Assembly (NCBI RefSeq): GCF_033242265.1
Contig: NZ_BTFW01000001.1
Coordinates: 1,302,001-1,366,000 of the forward strand
DNA: 64,000 nucleotides
Reading direction: 5' to 3'
From: Novosphingobium sp. IK01
GTDB taxonomy: Bacteria; Pseudomonadota; Alphaproteobacteria; Sphingomonadales; Sphingomonadaceae
The translations under genes were made by a program, and so were the position numbers. This document shows, in pieces, positions 18,555 through 28,383 of this stretch. Below the pieces are notes generated by a model. That model was not told the DNA's origin. It saw nothing but the letters and a program-made list of their open reading frames with translations, and ran no database searches. Each line of letters begins with the position of its first letter. Position 1 is the first letter of the stretch.

Positions 18555-18586
18555 GCGCGACCGGCACCCGCAGGCACCGGTCGCGC
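18555..18586. repeat. Perfect 10-bp inverted repeat after the TonB receptor gene
   Basis: GCGCGACCGG and CCGGTCGCGC flank a 12-nt spacer, 6 nt beyond the receptor stop on the - strand. There is no T run on that strand, so it may be a Rho-assisted terminator or an RNA-stabilising hairpin. Confidence 0.55.
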
Positions 18587-18591
18587 ACCGG

Positions 18592-20907
18592 TCAGAAACC
18601 GGCCTTGAGCGAGACGAAGACCTGGCGCGGGGCGCCCGGCAGCAGGGTTTGCGCATCGCCCGAGAAGCCGAAGCCGTTCGAGCCGATGGTCGCCACATAG
18701 CCCTTGTCGAACAGGTTGGTGGCATTGACCTGGATTTCGAGCGGCACGCGCTGGCCCACGTCGAGGCGATAGCCCAGCGTCGCATCGACGAGCGCCCGGC
18801 CCGGCACCGACTGGTCATTGAGGTAGGTGAAGTAGCGGCGCGACATGTAGTTGACCGCCACGCGGCCATAGAACGACTTGCTGTCGTAGGAGAGTTCGCC
18901 GCGCGCCAGATGCTTGGGCGCGTCGACCACGGTCTTGCCCGCCGTCGGCGCGATGCCCTTGGCGGTGACCACGTTGTCGCGATAGGTCGAGTTGTTGTAG
19001 CTGTACGAGGCGAACAGCGCGAAGCCATAGGGCAGCTTGTAGTTGCCCACCGCCTCGATGCCATACGAGCGCACATTGCCCACGTTCTGGACCAGATTGG
19101 CAGACCCCACGATCCCCACCGAGGTCGGGATGGTCAGCAGACGGTTGCGGAAGTTGACCCAGTAGCCGCCCAGAACGCCGTTGAACTTGCCGCGGTTGAG
19201 GCGCAGGCCGGTTTCATAGGTGTCCGATTCCTCGGGCTTGAGGCCATTGGCGGCAATCTGGTTGAACCCGGCCTGCGTCGTCGAGAACGGGCTCGACGTG
19301 CCATCGGCGGTGAACGCGCGGGTCGACTGGGTGAACCCGGCAAACGCTTCGGCGCCGCCGCCCAGCTTGTAGGTCAGGCCCGCATGCGGCTGGAACCAGT
19401 CGCGCGCCTTGAGGGCGCCGGTGGCCAGATTGCTCTGCGCCGCGCGCTTGGCCGCGCTGTTCTCGACGTCGAAGCCCTTCCAGCCCACGTTGATCTTGAG
19501 CGCGCCCAGATCGATGTCGTCGCTCACGTAGTACTGGTAGGTCTTGGTGTTGTAGGCCATGTCCCACTGCGTGGCGAAGGGGTTCACCAGGAAGTGGTGG
19601 AAGTCGATCCCAGGCTCGGTGCGGCTGGTCAGGCCATAGAACCGGCGCGCCTGATCGAAATCGTTGTTCTCGAACCAGCCGCCCACGGTGATCTTGTTGT
19701 GGGCGACGGTATAGACGAAGTTGCCGAACACGCCCTCGCGCTGGATGTTGTATTCGGTCGTGCGGACCGACATCGGCACCCCGCTCGGGCTGGCCAGATA
19801 GGGCGTGCCCCACAGGCCCTGGCCACGGTTGTGGTGATAGTAGCCCTTGAGCGAGAACGAGAGGCGGTCGGACAGGGGGCCGCTGGCGCCGAACGCATAG
19901 ACCCAGTCGCGACGCAGGCCCGCCGCGTCGTAATAGGCATCGTCCGCCGAGGTGATCTTGCCCGGATAGGTCGTGCCCGCGCCCGGATTGGTCGGGGTGA
20001 CGCCGGTATAGCCGGTGTTGGCGCCCACATCGGCGACCTGAAGCGCGGTCGCGTACTGGTGCGGGCCGAAATTGTCCCAGTTGCTGCCCAGGCGCTTGAT
20101 CATTTCAAGCGACATGTCCTGGTAGTCCTGCTCGACGCGGTCCGAATAGCTGTACCAGCCCTCGAAGTTGATGGCGCCAGCGGGCGCAATGAACTTGACG
20201 TTGGTCATCAACTGGCGCTGCTGCCCGTCGCCCTTCCACTTGTTGCCGGTCTGGTAGTGGAGCGAGGCGAAGCCGCGCACGCCATCGCGGGTGCCCACCG
20301 CCACGCGGCCGAACCCGCGCCAGGTCTCGCTCGACCCGTAGGAGCCGCTCGCATCGATGGCGACATGATGGTCGTGGAGCAGGTCGCCCGGATCGATCGA
20401 ACCGAATTCGAGCGTGCCGCCCAGGTTGCTGGTCGACTGCGCGCCGATCGCGCCCGCACCCTGGCTGACCGAGGTGACACCGATGTTCTCGGTGCTGATC
20501 GCGCGGCTGATGTGCAGCCCGTTCATGTTGCCGTAGCTCATGTTGCCCAGCGGAATGCCGTCGAGCGTGAAGCCGAGCTGGTTCTGGTTGAAGCCACGGA
20601 TGGTCACGCGGGTCGACCATTCATACGAGCCGAACGCATCGGCCGACTGGAAGTTGACGCTCGGCAGCTTCTCGATGGCCTTGAGCGGGCTGGTACCCGC
20701 CGCCAGAACGGCCAGATCGGCGGCGTGCAATTCCTGCGTCTGACGGGTCTGGCCGGTGCCATAGACGACGATCGCCGGGGCGGTTTCGCCAGCAGCCCCG
20801 GCAGCATCAGGCGCGGGCGCGGCGTCAGGCGTGGCATCCTCGGCGGCGAACGCAGGATGGGCGACAGCAAAGGCACACCCGGCAAGCAGGATGGAAAGGC
20901 GGCGCAT
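18592..20907 (-). CDS. TonB-dependent outer-membrane receptor
   Basis: 771 aa. Signal peptide MRRLSILLAGCAFAVAHPAFA, then a plug domain (AIVVYGTGQTRQTQELHAADL, TRVTIRGFNQNQLGFTLDGIPLGN) and a 22-strand barrel ending in the aromatic FVSLKAGF expected of outer-membrane proteins. The substrate cannot be read from sequence: no siderophore, vitamin B12 or SusD gene is adjacent, and the only neighbour is a LysR regulator transcribed the same way 112 nt upstream. TonB receptors in sphingomonads take up iron complexes, sugars or aromatic compounds, so several substrates are possible. The plug starts with a short Ala/Pro/Asp linker rather than an N-terminal signalling domain, so it is not a sigma/anti-sigma transducer. 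Confidence 0.93.
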   Translation of the reverse strand: MRRLSILLAGCAFAVAHPAFAAEDATPDAAPAPDAAGAAGETAPAIVVYGTGQTRQTQELHAADLAVLAAGTSPLKAIEKLPSVNFQSADAFGSYEWSTRVTIRGFNQNQLGFTLDGIPLGNMSYGNMNGLHISRAISTENIGVTSVSQGAGAIGAQSTSNLGGTLEFGSIDPGDLLHDHHVAIDASGSYGSSETWRGFGRVAVGTRDGVRGFASLHYQTGNKWKGDGQQRQLMTNVKFIAPAGAINFEGWYSYSDRVEQDYQDMSLEMIKRLGSNWDNFGPHQYATALQVADVGANTGYTGVTPTNPGAGTTYPGKITSADDAYYDAAGLRRDWVYAFGASGPLSDRLSFSLKGYYHHNRGQGLWGTPYLASPSGVPMSVRTTEYNIQREGVFGNFVYTVAHNKITVGGWFENNDFDQARRFYGLTSRTEPGIDFHHFLVNPFATQWDMAYNTKTYQYYVSDDIDLGALKINVGWKGFDVENSAAKRAAQSNLATGALKARDWFQPHAGLTYKLGGGAEAFAGFTQSTRAFTADGTSSPFSTTQAGFNQIAANGLKPEESDTYETGLRLNRGKFNGVLGGYWVNFRNRLLTIPTSVGIVGSANLVQNVGNVRSYGIEAVGNYKLPYGFALFASYSYNNSTYRDNVVTAKGIAPTAGKTVVDAPKHLARGELSYDSKSFYGRVAVNYMSRRYFTYLNDQSVPGRALVDATLGYRLDVGQRVPLEIQVNATNLFDKGYVATIGSNGFGFSGDAQTLLPGAPRQVFVSLKAGF

Positions 20908-21019
20908 GATTTTCCCTCATGGTTACCCCCCGCAGAAGAGGGGATCAGGGGCGGCGCCTAGTGGTGCAGAATGTCAGGATCGTGCCAGAACGATGACACT
21001 TTTTTTGCAGGTGCGAATA

Positions 21020-21979
21020 TCACCTGCCAGCATTCCCCTGCCCCGGCGCCCGTTCGGTACAGTCGCGGGCCATGAGCTGTTCGAGCAGCCAGGCCCGCGC
21101 CGGCCCCGCCGGGCAATCGCGCCGCCACTGGGCATAGAACGGATAGGAAATCGCCCCGCTCTCGGGCATCGGCAGGTGCACGAGCCGCCCCGCCTCCAGA
21201 TCCCCGGCCACGACATGACGGGGCATGTTGCCCCAGCCGATCCCCTGAAGCAGCAGCGCGTGCTTGGCCCCCAGATCGCCCAGCCGCCATGTCCGCGCGG
21301 CCATGACCGAGAAATCGCGCCCTGCCGTAAGCGAGGAGCGGTCGGACAGCACGAGCTGGAGATAGTTGCGCCCCACCCCCGGCGCCAGCGCGCCCGTGCG
21401 CGCGGCCATTTGCGCCAGCGCATGGCCGGGCGCTGCCACCGGCACGAGATCGACCTGCCCGATGGCCATGCGCTCAAGCGCGGGATCATCGACCATCACC
21501 GCCCCGGCAATGCCCAGATCGGCGCGCTTTTCGAGCAGAAGCGCGGTGACCGCGCCAAGCGCCTCGACATGAAGGCGCAAGTCCACCGTAGGGAAAGCGA
21601 TCAGGAAATCCTGAAGCAGCCGCGCGAGCAGGCGGGTTGGAAACATCACATCGACCGCCACCGTCAGCTCGGCTTCGAGCCCCTGGTTGTGGCCGCGCAC
21701 CCGCGCCATCATCGCGTCGACATCGTCGGCCACCGCCCGCGCGCTGGCGAGCACCGCCCGGCCCGCATCGGTCAGTTGCGGCTTGCGCGAGCCCTCGCGG
21801 TCGAACAGCGACACCCCCAGCTGCCCTTCGAGGTTGGCGATGCCATAGCTGATCACCGAGATCGCCCGCCCCATGCGCCGCGCCGCGCCATTGAAACTGC
21901 CTTCATCGACAATCGCCAGAAAGATGCGAATCTGGTCGATACTGGGCTGGCCTACATCCACGCGCGGGGTCCTGTTCAA
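21020..21979 (-). CDS. LysR-family transcriptional regulator
   Basis: About 319 aa. N-terminal winged helix-turn-helix around residues 13-72 (IFLAIVDEGSFNGAARRMGRAISVISYGIANLEGQLG, LFDREG), then a periplasmic-binding-protein-like effector domain. It starts at a TTG giving MNRTPRVDVGQ; a GTG six codons later is an alternative. It is divergent from the nitroreductase across 134 nt and upstream of the TonB receptor in the same orientation, so either could be its target; LysR proteins most often control the divergent gene. The effector is unknown. Confidence 0.9.
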   Translation of the reverse strand: MNRTPRVDVGQPSIDQIRIFLAIVDEGSFNGAARRMGRAISVISYGIANLEGQLGVSLFDREGSRKPQLTDAGRAVLASARAVADDVDAMMARVRGHNQGLEAELTVAVDVMFPTRLLARLLQDFLIAFPTVDLRLHVEALGAVTALLLEKRADLGIAGAVMVDDPALERMAIGQVDLVPVAAPGHALAQMAARTGALAPGVGRNYLQLVLSDRSSLTAGRDFSVMAARTWRLGDLGAKHALLLQGIGWGNMPRHVVAGDLEAGRLVHLPMPESGAISYPFYAQWRRDCPAGPARAWLLEQLMARDCTERAPGQGNAGR

Positions 21980-22113
21980 AAGATTTGAACATCCTTATCA
22001 GAATTATCGGGATTATCGAAAAGCCCGTTTGCGGGCAATCAGGGCCACGAAGCATGGTCCATGCCCGGTGTGGGCCCCGTTTTGCCGCTCTTCCAATGAC
22101 CTGGAGTTCATCG

Positions 22114-22707
22114 ATGACCACCCGCACTGCCGATCCCCGCATCCTCCCGGCCATCGTCGATCGCTGGTCGCCCCGCTCGTTCGACGGCCAGCCCGTTCCC
22201 GCCCAGGATCTTGCCACGATCTTCGAGGCCGCCGGCCTTGCCCCTTCGGCGTTCAACTTTCAGCCCTGGCGCTTCCTCTACGCGGTCAAGGGCGATGCCC
22301 ACTGGGATGCCTTCCTCGACATCCTGATCCCCTTCAACCAGGGCTGGGCCGCCAGTGCGGGCGCGCTGGTGTTCATCATCTCGACCGAAACCAGCACCGC
22401 ACCCGACGGCACCACCAGCCCGCTCTACAGCCACAGCTTCGACGCGGGCGCGGCCTGGGCCCTGCTGGCGCTTCAGGCCACCGCGCTGGGCTACCAGACC
22501 CACGGCATGACCGGGATCGACTTCGACAAGGCCCGCAGCGTGCTCGGCATCCCCGAAGGCTGGCGCGTGGAAGCGGCCACCGTGATCGGCAAACTCGACA
22601 GCGCCGACAAGCTGCCCGACTTCCTCGCCGCGCGTGAACACCCCGGCACCCGCAAGCCGGTGGCCGAAGTGGCCGTGGCCGGTCCGTTCGCTGCGCTTCC
22701 GGCCTGA
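22114..22707 (+). CDS. Nitroreductase family FMN oxidoreductase
   Basis: 197 aa, single nitroreductase domain using FMN and NAD(P)H. The N-terminal FMN phosphate site RWSPRSFDGQP and the EAAGLAPSAFNFQPWRF segment are diagnostic; the C-terminal part has GYQTHGMTGID and IPEGWRVEAATVIGK. The ATG (MTTRTADPR) has CTGGAG upstream at normal spacing; the frame is open further upstream but without family similarity. Divergent from the LysR gene, its likely regulator. The substrate is unknown; such enzymes reduce nitro groups, quinones or act as dehydrogenases. Confidence 0.9.
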   Translation: MTTRTADPRILPAIVDRWSPRSFDGQPVPAQDLATIFEAAGLAPSAFNFQPWRFLYAVKGDAHWDAFLDILIPFNQGWAASAGALVFIISTETSTAPDGTTSPLYSHSFDAGAAWALLALQATALGYQTHGMTGIDFDKARSVLGIPEGWRVEAATVIGKLDSADKLPDFLAAREHPGTRKPVAEVAVAGPFAALPA

Positions 22708-22989
22708 TCGCCCACCCCTTTGGTCAGGCGCGCGCCATCCAGCCCCAACCGGCCCGCGTCTGACCAAACCCCCAGCAAGCGATTCGCGGCCCCGCATCGC
22801 ACAAGATCAGTGCGCAACAATCCCTGAAGCGCGCCGGGGTTCCCGTCTGCGGCAACGGTCAGCGGGACAAAGAACACTATTCATCGCAATCGCACCCATC
22901 GTGCCCTTGGCAAGCCCACCCCACGCTGCCTATCTTGGTGAACGGACGAACATCACACTTAAACCATTTCGTTTCGGGGTCTCGCAATC

Positions 22990-23685
22990 ATGATCATGGG
23001 CAGGCGCCAGATGCTTGGCGCACTGGCCGGCACGGCCGCCACGGCACTGTTTCCGCGCGCCGCAGCCGAAGCTATCGCACCGCAACAGGCGGGCCGTTCC
23101 GGCCTGCGGGCTCCCGGTGCATGGACTCCGGGGCTTGGCGCGGGCGCCAAGGCGATCCCGACAGTGCCCGCCGCGGCCCTGTCCTCGCCCCTGCTCGTGC
23201 AGGCTTACGGCGCCCTGCACCATCATGGCAATGCGCTGGCCGCACGCGACGTGATCGGCGTGGTCGATTTCTCGGCCCCCTCGCGCGAGGCCCGCATGCA
23301 GTTGATCGACGTGGCCTCGGGCCGCGTGCTGTCCTCGCACCTCGTCGCCCATGGTCGCGGGTCCGACCCGTCGAACAAGGGCTGGGTGGAGCGGCTCTCG
23401 AACGAATATGGCTCGGAAGCCTCGTGCAGCGGCAGCTTCCTGACCGGCGAAACCTATTACGGGCGCCATGGCCGCTCGCGCCGGCTGATCGGGCTCGACC
23501 CGGAAAACAATCTGGCCCAGCCGCGCGGGATCGTCATTCACGCGGCCAGCTATGTCGGCCCCTCGATCGCCAGCATGCAGGGCCGCGTCGGCCGCAGCCA
23601 GGGCTGCTTTGCCGTCTCGGGCAACGACATCGACCATGTTCTGGGCCTGCTGGGCCCCGGTCGCCTGCTCTTCGCCGCGCGCTGA
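22990..23685 (+). CDS. YkuD_2-type murein L,D-transpeptidase-like protein
   Basis: 231 aa exported protein. The N-terminus MIMGRRQMLGALAGTAATALF has a twin-arginine-like RRQML followed by a hydrophobic stretch, so Tat export is possible. The catalytic domain matches the YkuD_2 L,D-transpeptidase family: IHAASYVG with the conserved His and GRSQGCFAVS with Cys206 as nucleophile. Such enzymes make or modify 3-3 cross-links in peptidoglycan, or cleave them; activity of this subfamily is not well characterised. The 282 nt upstream to the nitroreductase hold no gene I can recognise. A second ATG two codons in (22996) is an alternative start. Confidence 0.82.
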   Translation: MIMGRRQMLGALAGTAATALFPRAAAEAIAPQQAGRSGLRAPGAWTPGLGAGAKAIPTVPAAALSSPLLVQAYGALHHHGNALAARDVIGVVDFSAPSREARMQLIDVASGRVLSSHLVAHGRGSDPSNKGWVERLSNEYGSEASCSGSFLTGETYYGRHGRSRRLIGLDPENNLAQPRGIVIHAASYVGPSIASMQGRVGRSQGCFAVSGNDIDHVLGLLGPGRLLFAAR

Positions 23686-23762
23686 GCGACGCCCTTTTGC
23701 ACCCTCTTTCCCGCACCACATGCGGGCAAAGGGCAGTCCAACGCATGCTTGCAAGCGCGGTT

Positions 23763-23792
23763 CCGTGGAGGAAGATTTATTTCCTCTCACGG
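23763..23792. promoter_or_regulatory. Near-perfect hairpin/inverted repeat upstream of the RND operon
   Basis: CCGTGGAGGAA and TTCCTCTCACGG form an 11-bp inverted repeat with a single bulged base and a 7-nt AT-rich centre, 161 nt before the adaptor ATG. It may end the L,D-transpeptidase transcript or be an operator for an unlinked regulator; there is no T run. Confidence 0.4.
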
Positions 23793-23952
23793 CGATTGCG
23801 CTTGCCATACCCCGCATTGTGTGATCCCGACAACGTGATCAAGGTGCATGAGCGCGGCTTGTGTCTCAAAGTGTCGCAAGCCGCGTTTGCCGACAGGGAC
23901 CGAACCGAAGCTGTGCTACCGCCTTGCCCGAATCACTCAAGTCGGTGAAAGA

Positions 23953-25263
23953 ATGCTGCATAGTCGTCCGGTTGCATCCTCTGTCCGGTTTCCGGGGCTT
24001 CGCGCGGTCGGCGCGCGATCGTTTTCCTCCTTCTCCCCGTTTGCGCTGGCCTTTCTGGTCCCGGCCTGCCTGGCCCTGAGCGGGTGTGGCGGGGGCCAGG
24101 AAGCCCCCAAGCCAAAGGACATTCAGGTCGGCTATATCGTGGCCACGCCCACACCGGTTCCGGTTTCGACCGAGCTGTCGGGCCGCACGGTCGCTTCCGA
24201 AGTGGCCGAAGTGCGCCCGCAGGTTACCGGGATCATCATGGAACGCCTGTTCACCGAAGGCACCATGGTCCATGCCGGGCAGCCGCTCTACCAGATCGAT
24301 TCCCGCAACTATGCCGCCAATGCCAACCAGGCCGCAGGCAATCTTGCGGCCAGCCAGGCCATGGTGGAATCGCTGCGCCTGAAGGCCGAGCGCTACAAGC
24401 TGATGGCCGCGCAGGGCGGCATCTCGCGGCAGGACGCGCTCGACGCGATGGCCAGCTACAACCAGGCGCGCGGGCAGGTTCTGGCCAACAAGGGCGCCTT
24501 GCAGGCCGCGCAGGTGAGCCTGGGCTTTACCCGCATTCTCGCCCCGATCACCGGGCGGATCGGCGTATCGAGCATCACCAAGGGCGCGCTGGTCACCTCC
24601 AGCCAGACCAATGCCCTCGCCAAGATCCAGAAATTCGACCCCATGTGGGTCAATATCCAGCAATCGAGCAACGACTACCTCGCGCTGCGCCGCGCGCTGC
24701 AATCGGGCAAGCTGGCCGCTGATGGCGCCGCGCGGGTCAAGGTGATCCTGTCCGATGGCACGGTCTGGCCGGTCGAGGGACGGCTCAATTTTGCCGATGT
24801 CGATGTCGATCCCGAGACCGGCACGGTGACCTTGCGCGTGACCGTGGCGAACCCGCACTACGACCTGCTGCCCGGCCTCTTCGTCAAGGCGCGGATCATC
24901 GAGGGGATCGTGCCCAACGGCATCCTCGTGCCCCAGGGCGCGGTCAGCCGCACCCCGCGCGGCTCGGCCACGGTGCTGGTCATCAATGCCAAGGGCGAGG
25001 CCGAAACCCGTGATATCGTCGCCGATGTCGCCGTGGGCACCAACTGGCTCGTTTCCAGGGGTCTCAAGGCCGGGGACAAGGTCATCACCGAAGGCCTCGT
25101 CAAGGCCCGTCCGGGGGCCAAGGTCAAGGCCAGCCCCGCCCGCAGCGAGATCGTGAAGACCGATGACGATCAGAGCAGTAATGGCCAGAGTAGTGATGGC
25201 CAGAGCGATGGCGACAACACGCCGGGCACGACGATGACCGCACCGGCGCAGGGGACAAAGTAA
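23953..25263 (+). CDS. RND efflux periplasmic adaptor (membrane fusion lipoprotein)
   Basis: 436 aa, HlyD/AcrA-type. The signal peptide ends in the lipobox LSGC with Cys45, so it is anchored to the inner membrane by lipid. Domains follow AcrA order: lipoyl half (RPQVTGIIMERLFTEGTMVHAGQPLYQID), a short helical hairpin with Ala/Gln heptads, the second lipoyl half (ILAPITGRIGVSSITKGALV), beta-barrel and membrane-proximal domains. The C-terminal 40 residues are Ser/Asp/Gly-rich and contain QSSNGQSSDGQSDGD repeats. The ATG at 23953 has GGTGAAAGA upstream. First gene of a three-gene operon; the pump starts 7 nt downstream. Confidence 0.93.
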   Translation: MLHSRPVASSVRFPGLRAVGARSFSSFSPFALAFLVPACLALSGCGGGQEAPKPKDIQVGYIVATPTPVPVSTELSGRTVASEVAEVRPQVTGIIMERLFTEGTMVHAGQPLYQIDSRNYAANANQAAGNLAASQAMVESLRLKAERYKLMAAQGGISRQDALDAMASYNQARGQVLANKGALQAAQVSLGFTRILAPITGRIGVSSITKGALVTSSQTNALAKIQKFDPMWVNIQQSSNDYLALRRALQSGKLAADGAARVKVILSDGTVWPVEGRLNFADVDVDPETGTVTLRVTVANPHYDLLPGLFVKARIIEGIVPNGILVPQGAVSRTPRGSATVLVINAKGEAETRDIVADVAVGTNWLVSRGLKAGDKVITEGLVKARPGAKVKASPARSEIVKTDDDQSSNGQSSDGQSDGDNTPGTTMTAPAQGTK

Positions 25264-25269
25264 GCCCCC

Positions 25270-28200
25270 ATGCTCTCGCGCTTCTTCGCCCACCGCCCGA
25301 TCTTTGCCTGGGTCATCGCCATCGTGGTGATGTCCGCAGGCGCCTTTGCGATCTCCACGATGGGGATCGAGCAATATCCCGATATCGCGCCCCCCACCGT
25401 CTCGATCAGCGCCACCTACAACGGCGCCGATGCCGCAGCGGTCGAAAACAGCGTGACGCAGGTGCTTGAGCAACAGCTCAAGGGCATCGACGGGATGCTC
25501 TATTTCACCTCGACCAGTTCCAACGGCTCGTCCTCGATCACGGTGACTTTCGAGAAGGGCACCAATCCCGATACCGCGCAAGTCCAGGTCCAGAACGCGA
25601 TCTCGCGCTCGCTCAGCCGCCTGCCCGCCGTCGTCCAGCAACTGGGCGTGACGGTGACCAAGGCGCAGAGCGACATGCTGCTCGTGCTCGCGCTCTATGA
25701 CACCAGCGGGCGCAGCACCGTCGCGGACATCGCCGACTATCTGACCACCCATTTCCAGGACCCGCTCTCGCGCGTCGAGGGCGTGGGTTCGGCCGACGTG
25801 TTCGGCTCGTCCTATGCGATGCGCATCTGGCTCGATCCGGCCAAGCTGGCGGCGGTCAACCTGATGCCCTCGGACGTGACCGCCGCGCTCACCGCACAGA
25901 ACACGCAGGTTCCCGCCGGCGAAATCGGCGCCCTGCCCGCCCCGCAGGGCCAGCGGCTCGACGCCACGGTCACCGCCCGCTCGCGCCTCCAAACGGTCGA
26001 CGACTTCAAAAAGGTCGTCCTCAAGTCCTCGGCCGATGGCGGCGTGGTGCATCTGTCGGACGTTGCGCGCGTCGAGATGGGTCAGGAAAACTACAGTTCG
26101 ATCAACACCCTCAATGGCTATCCGGCCACCGGCCTGTCGGTCAGCCTGGCCTCGGGCGCCAATGCGATGACCACGGCCAAGCTGGTCAAGGCCAGGGTCG
26201 ACGAGCTTTCAAAGGATCTGCCGCAAGGGTATCATATCGAATATCCGCGCGATTCCAGCACCTTCGTGAAAATCTCGATCGAAGAAGTGGTCAAGGCCCT
26301 GATCGAGGCCATCGCGCTGGTGGTGGTCGTGATGTTCGTGTTCCTCCAGAACTGGCGGGCCACGCTGATCCCCACGATCGCGGTGCCGGTCGTTCTTCTG
26401 GGCACGTTCGGCATCCTCTCGCTGCTCGGCTACACGGTCAACACGCTCACCATGTTCGGCCTCGTGCTGGCCATCGGCCTGCTGGTCGACGATGCCATCG
26501 TCGTGGTCGAGAACGTCGAGCGCGTGATGCACGAGGAACACCTTCCCCCGCTCGAAGCGACCGTCAAGTCGATGGGCGAGATCACCTCGGCGCTGATCGG
26601 CATTACCCTCGTGCTCACCGCCGTGTTCGTGCCGATGGCGCTGTTCGGCGGCTCGACGGGCGTGATCTATCGCCAGTTCTCGGTTACCATCGTATCGGCG
26701 ATGAGCCTTTCGGTGATGGTCGCGCTGGTCCTCACCCCGGCCCTGTGCGCCACCCTGCTCAAGCAGACCGAAAAGCCCAAGGGGCGCTTCTTCCAGGGCT
26801 TCAACCGCCGCTACGACAGCCTTCAGGGGGCCTATCACGGCCGCCTCAAGCAGGTCGTCGGGCGTCCGCTGCCCTGGATGCTGGCCTTCGTGGTGATCGT
26901 TGCCGCGATGATCTTTCTCTATATGCGCATCCCCACCAGCTTCCTGCCCGAAGAGGACCAGGGCCAGTTGATGGTCGTCTATACCCTGCCCGTCGGCTCG
27001 ACGATGGAGCAGACGCAGACCCTCGCCAACGAGGCGCAGAAGCTGATCAAGCAGACCGAAGGCGACAATATCCGCGCGATGTTCCTCGTCACGGGCCGTG
27101 GGCAGGGCGGCTCGGGCCAGAACACCGGCCAGGGCTTCGTCCTGCTCAAGGACTGGGACGAGCGGCCCGGCACGGCCAACAGCGCCTCGGCCATGGCGCT
27201 GCGCCTCAATCGCCTGCTGGCCGAGAAGCTGGGCACCAGAGCGCAAGTCTTCGTGCTCGCGCCGCCCTCGATCCGGGGCCTTGGCAATGCCGCCGGGTTC
27301 GACATGTACCTTCAGGATTCGCAAGGCCTTGGCCGCACCGCGCTGACCGCCGCGCGCAAGCAGCTGGTCGAGGACGCCAATGGCTCGGGCCAGGTCGCGC
27401 AGGCACGCCTTCAGGGGCTGGAGGATACCAACCAGCTCAAGATCACCGTCAACGACGAGGCGATCACCGCCTTCCAGATCTCGCCGGCCAACGTGAACTC
27501 CACGCTTTCGACCGCCTGGGGCAGCACCTATGTCAACGACTTCGTCGACCGGGGCCGCGTCAAGCGCGTCTATGTCCAGGGCGATGCGCCGTTCCGCTCG
27601 CGCCCGCAGGATCTGGGCCAGTGGTACGTGCGCGGCAACAATGGCGCGATGGCGCCGTTCTCGGCCTTCGCCAAGACCGAATGGATCGTCGCCCCGCCCG
27701 TGCTGCCGCGCTTCAACGGCATCGCTGCACAGGAAATCGTCGGCAACCCGACACCGGGGATCAGCTCGGGCCAGGCCATGGCCCAGATGGAAAAGCTCGC
27801 CGGGGCGATGAACGGGGGCTACACCGTCGCGTGGACGGGCCTTTCGTATCAGGAACGCGCGGCGAGCAGCCAGACCGGCGTGCTCTATGGCATCTCGGTG
27901 TTCTTCATCTTCCTGTGCCTTGCCGCGCTCTATGAAAGCTGGTCGGTGCCGGTCTCGGTGCTGCTGGTGATCCCGCTGGGGGTCGTGGGGGCGGTGCTGG
28001 CCGTCACCTTGCGCGGCTTTACCAACGACATCTACTTTCAGGTCGCGCTGCTCACCACCATCGGGCTTTCGGCCAAGAACGCGATCCTCATCGTCGAGTT
28101 CGCCGAAGCCGCGCTGCATCGGGGCATGAAGCCGCTCGATGCCGCGCTGGAAGCCGCACGCCTGCGCTTCCGCCCGATCATCATGACCTCGGTGGCCTTC

Positions 28201-28383
28201 ATCGCGGGCGTCATCCCGCTTGCCGTGGCCAGCGGCGCGGGCGCCAATGGCCGCCGCGAGATCGGTACGGGGGTTCTGGGCGGCATGGTCTCGGCCACGC
28301 TGCTCGCGATCTTCCTGGTCCCGCTGTTCTTCGTGCTGGTCAAGCGCCTGTTCGGCCATTCGGACAAGGAGACCGCGCAATGA
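25270..28383 (+). CDS. RND efflux pump, HAE1 (AcrB-like) permease
   Basis: 1037 aa, inner-membrane proton-driven drug/multidrug exporter. Twelve membrane spans in the 1+5+1+5 RND pattern with two large periplasmic loops. The proton relay is intact: Asp407-Asp408 in GLLVDDAIVVVENVERVM, and Lys936 in GLSAKNAILIVEFAE, the counterparts of AcrB D407, D408 and K940. The start MLSRFFAHRPIFAWVIAIVVM is typical. The stop overlaps the start of the outer-membrane channel gene (ATGA). Hydrophobe/amphiphile efflux family is clear; the drug spectrum cannot be told. Confidence 0.97.
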   Translation: MLSRFFAHRPIFAWVIAIVVMSAGAFAISTMGIEQYPDIAPPTVSISATYNGADAAAVENSVTQVLEQQLKGIDGMLYFTSTSSNGSSSITVTFEKGTNPDTAQVQVQNAISRSLSRLPAVVQQLGVTVTKAQSDMLLVLALYDTSGRSTVADIADYLTTHFQDPLSRVEGVGSADVFGSSYAMRIWLDPAKLAAVNLMPSDVTAALTAQNTQVPAGEIGALPAPQGQRLDATVTARSRLQTVDDFKKVVLKSSADGGVVHLSDVARVEMGQENYSSINTLNGYPATGLSVSLASGANAMTTAKLVKARVDELSKDLPQGYHIEYPRDSSTFVKISIEEVVKALIEAIALVVVVMFVFLQNWRATLIPTIAVPVVLLGTFGILSLLGYTVNTLTMFGLVLAIGLLVDDAIVVVENVERVMHEEHLPPLEATVKSMGEITSALIGITLVLTAVFVPMALFGGSTGVIYRQFSVTIVSAMSLSVMVALVLTPALCATLLKQTEKPKGRFFQGFNRRYDSLQGAYHGRLKQVVGRPLPWMLAFVVIVAAMIFLYMRIPTSFLPEEDQGQLMVVYTLPVGSTMEQTQTLANEAQKLIKQTEGDNIRAMFLVTGRGQGGSGQNTGQGFVLLKDWDERPGTANSASAMALRLNRLLAEKLGTRAQVFVLAPPSIRGLGNAAGFDMYLQDSQGLGRTALTAARKQLVEDANGSGQVAQARLQGLEDTNQLKITVNDEAITAFQISPANVNSTLSTAWGSTYVNDFVDRGRVKRVYVQGDAPFRSRPQDLGQWYVRGNNGAMAPFSAFAKTEWIVAPPVLPRFNGIAAQEIVGNPTPGISSGQAMAQMEKLAGAMNGGYTVAWTGLSYQERAASSQTGVLYGISVFFIFLCLAALYESWSVPVSVLLVIPLGVVGAVLAVTLRGFTNDIYFQVALLTTIGLSAKNAILIVEFAEAALHRGMKPLDAALEAARLRFRPIIMTSVAFIAGVIPLAVASGAGANGRREIGTGVLGGMVSATLLAIFLVPLFFVLVKRLFGHSDKETAQ

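Noticed and set aside
18553..20961. 800-codon open frame opposite the TonB receptor
   Set aside because: Its sequence is a shadow of the receptor's third-position bias; no signal peptide or family.
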